From Gammaproteobacteria bacterium (GTDB lineage: Bacteria > Pseudomonadota > Gammaproteobacteria > Nitrosococcales > Methylophagaceae): DNA of 8,178 nt. Both the position numbers and the translations under genes were made by a program. Location of the stretch: the NCBI GenBank assembly GCA_002402245.1, contig NVVP01000020.1, positions 28,635 through 36,812 of the forward strand. The letters are read 5' to 3'. This document shows positions 6,925-8,178 of this stretch, piece after piece (the stretch's first letter is position 1; every line of letters begins with the position of its first letter). Under the pieces are notes generated by a model. The model was not told the DNA's origin. It saw only the letters and a program-made list of their open reading frames with translations, and made no database searches.

Positions 6925-6995
6925 AATAAAATAATGGTCTTGCTTGTAATGCCTCTTGAGAATTAAAAAAGTGTCACGAAAAAATTAATTTAAGT

Positions 6996-7961
6996 TTATT
7001 TTGCAGAAAGGGTGATCCAATATCCTCCCGCATGAGAATTTAGACTTATCGGGTAAGTCGCGACGAGCATATTAAGAGATTGCTTAATATCTTTAAGCGG
7101 GTAGGCACCTGAAATACGCAAATCAGCGAGAGCAGGCTGATAACGAATGATGCCGTTTTGATAACGGGATAACTCAGAGATAAAATCAGCTAAGCTTATG
7201 TTATCAGCCATTAGCATACCCTTAGTCCAGGCTAATTTATCAATCTGTATTATTTGAGGTTCACTAATTCTCCGTGTGGAGAACCGAGTTTGTTGGTCTG
7301 CTGCTAAGACGATTGCTTTAGCCTGTTTAGGTTTAATACTCACAGCACCTTCAACTACAGCAATAGATGTTAGGCCTGATTGTTTGCGGACATTAAAACG
7401 GGTGCCTAATGCTTCCATTCTACCCTGTGACGTTTCAATATAGAAAGGGCGAGAGACGGTTCGATACTCTTTAGCAGTTTGAATGATTACTTCACCCTTA
7501 ATCAAGGTAATAAGGCGTTGTGTATTATCAAAGCTGATATTAATAGCCGTATCGGTATTGAGGATTAAACGAGAGCCATCAGCTAACTTAATTTCACGTT
7601 GTTCACCGCGAGCAGTTTGATGCTCAGCCGTCCAGCCTTGAGAGTTAACAAAGCGCCAGCTTCCCCAGCCAATGGGGGTCATGCATAGTAATACTGCCAA
7701 TTTATTGAGAGCGGCACGTCGGCTGCTATTAACGGGACGATTTAATACCGGACTAGATAATGACGGTGGTAATGTACCCAATTTATTCATCAACACTTCT
7801 GATTTTGTCCATGCTTGTGCATTTTGTGGTGATGCATTTAACCATAGTTCAAAAGCGTTACGATCTTTATCAGTAAACTCACCGGAGTGCAGACTCACTA
7901 ACCAATCTGATGCTTGATCTAAGGCAATCAGATCAAGTGAATTATTTTCTTGTGTACTCAT
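6996..7961 (-). CDS. FecR-family anti-sigma factor / transmembrane sensor
   Basis: This 321-residue inner-membrane protein is the signal relay between a TonB-dependent receptor and an ECF sigma factor. The cytoplasmic N-terminal FecR domain (about 10-53; ASDWLVSLHSGEFTDKDR, FELWLNASPQNAQAW) binds the sigma factor. A single membrane segment lies at about 84-103 (LAVLLCMTPIGWGSWRFV), preceded by RR at 81-82. The periplasmic FecR domain spans about 115-210 (REIKLADGSRLILNTDT, FYIETSQGRMEALGTRFNV, AVVEGAVSI). The C-terminal part (245-318) resembles the STN domain of the receptor encoded next door. Length is typical for FecR (about 317). The ATG lies one base after the sigma factor stop with no strong Shine-Dalgarno, so translation is probably coupled. 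The cognate pairing with both neighbours is inferred from order and domain content. Confidence 0.95.
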   Translation of the reverse strand: MSTQENNSLDLIALDQASDWLVSLHSGEFTDKDRNAFELWLNASPQNAQAWTKSEVLMNKLGTLPPSLSSPVLNRPVNSSRRAALNKLAVLLCMTPIGWGSWRFVNSQGWTAEHQTARGEQREIKLADGSRLILNTDTAINISFDNTQRLITLIKGEVIIQTAKEYRTVSRPFYIETSQGRMEALGTRFNVRKQSGLTSIAVVEGAVSIKPKQAKAIVLAADQQTRFSTRRISEPQIIQIDKLAWTKGMLMADNISLADFISELSRYQNGIIRYQPALADLRISGAYPLKDIKQSLNMLVATYPISLNSHAGGYWITLSAK

Positions 7962-7962
7962 T

Positions 7963-8178
7963 TTATAATTCTGTTAAATCAATAGTTAGGCAATGTAAAA
8001 ATGCTTGCTTCATATATCGTTTAACTGTGCTCAATGAAATGCTTTGGCTAACAGCAATGTCTTGGTATTTCAAGCCATCGAGTTGTGATAATAAAAAGGT
8101 CTGTTTCACTTGAGGAGATAGAGCATCGAGTACAGCATCAATTTCGTGAAGAATTTCTAAGATTAAAAAGCGGTTCTC
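7963..8178 (-). CDS. FecI-like ECF sigma factor, C-terminal part (cut by window edge)
   Basis: The frame is open from the right edge of the window to TAA at 7963-7965 and gives 71 residues. DALSPQVKQTFLLSQLDGLK followed by YQDIAVSQSISLSTVKRYM and KQAFLHCL is the region 4 signature of FecI-type ECF sigma factors: the helix-turn-helix contacts the -35 element, and STVKRYM is the recognition helix. Region 2, which binds the -10 element and core RNA polymerase, lies outside the window, so the start and full length (usually about 165-180 residues) are unknown. The gene ends one base before the FecR-like gene, the standard sigma/anti-sigma arrangement. Expected targets are the downstream receptor promoter and possibly others. 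A competing plus-strand frame at 7910-8113 is a shadow of this gene. Confidence 0.92.
   Translation of the reverse strand, partial: ENRFLILEILHEIDAVLDALSPQVKQTFLLSQLDGLKYQDIAVSQSISLSTVKRYMKQAFLHCLTIDLTEL

Noticed and set aside
7910..8113. 67-codon plus-strand frame at the right end
   Set aside because: The minus strand here encodes a clear sigma region 4 that overlaps almost all of it.

Overview
The window is AT-rich chromosomal DNA from a Gram-negative bacterium, most likely a gammaproteobacterium. The reasons are an outer-membrane TonB-dependent receptor with a FecI/FecR-type regulator pair, a DeaD/CsdA-type helicase with the family's C-terminal RNA-binding domain, and a PPHD-like prolyl hydroxylase. 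I cannot name the genus. I see no insertion sequence, CRISPR array, tRNA or rRNA. All genes but dodecin and a possible fragment at the left edge lie on the minus strand.

Right end (about 8178 down to 4494, minus strand): an iron-type cell-surface signalling cassette in the order ECF sigma factor (only its region 4 is inside the window), FecR-like anti-sigma/sensor, then a 791-residue TonB-dependent receptor with a signalling (STN) domain. Sigma factor and sensor are one base apart. The receptor follows after 85 bases and ends at a strong hairpin terminator. The logic expected from the family is that ligand binding at the receptor is passed through its STN domain to FecR, which then controls the sigma factor and receptor transcription.

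Middle (about 4494 down to 3798): a plus-strand dodecin gene (small flavin-binding protein) with a clear ribosome binding site and its own terminator, convergent with the receptor gene. Between dodecin and the divergent deaD gene lie 417 bases without a credible gene. They hold a deaD promoter candidate, a leader hairpin just before the deaD start, and a perfect 14-base palindrome upstream of dodecin.

Left part (3797 down to 42, minus strand): deaD with its own terminator, then a two-gene unit in which a fused SpmA/SpmB-type nucleoside-recognition membrane protein overlaps, by a TAATG junction, a 2-oxoglutarate/Fe(II) dioxygenase closely resembling the bacterial prolyl hydroxylases that modify elongation factor Tu. 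The first 45 bases may be the 3' end of a convergent plus-strand gene.

Most of the window is recognisable. The points most worth a second look are the hydroxylase/SpmAB coupling, the shared domain between FecR and its receptor, the internal twin-arginine site in FecR, the deaD leader hairpin, and the palindrome upstream of dodecin. I did not find a clearly novel multi-gene system.
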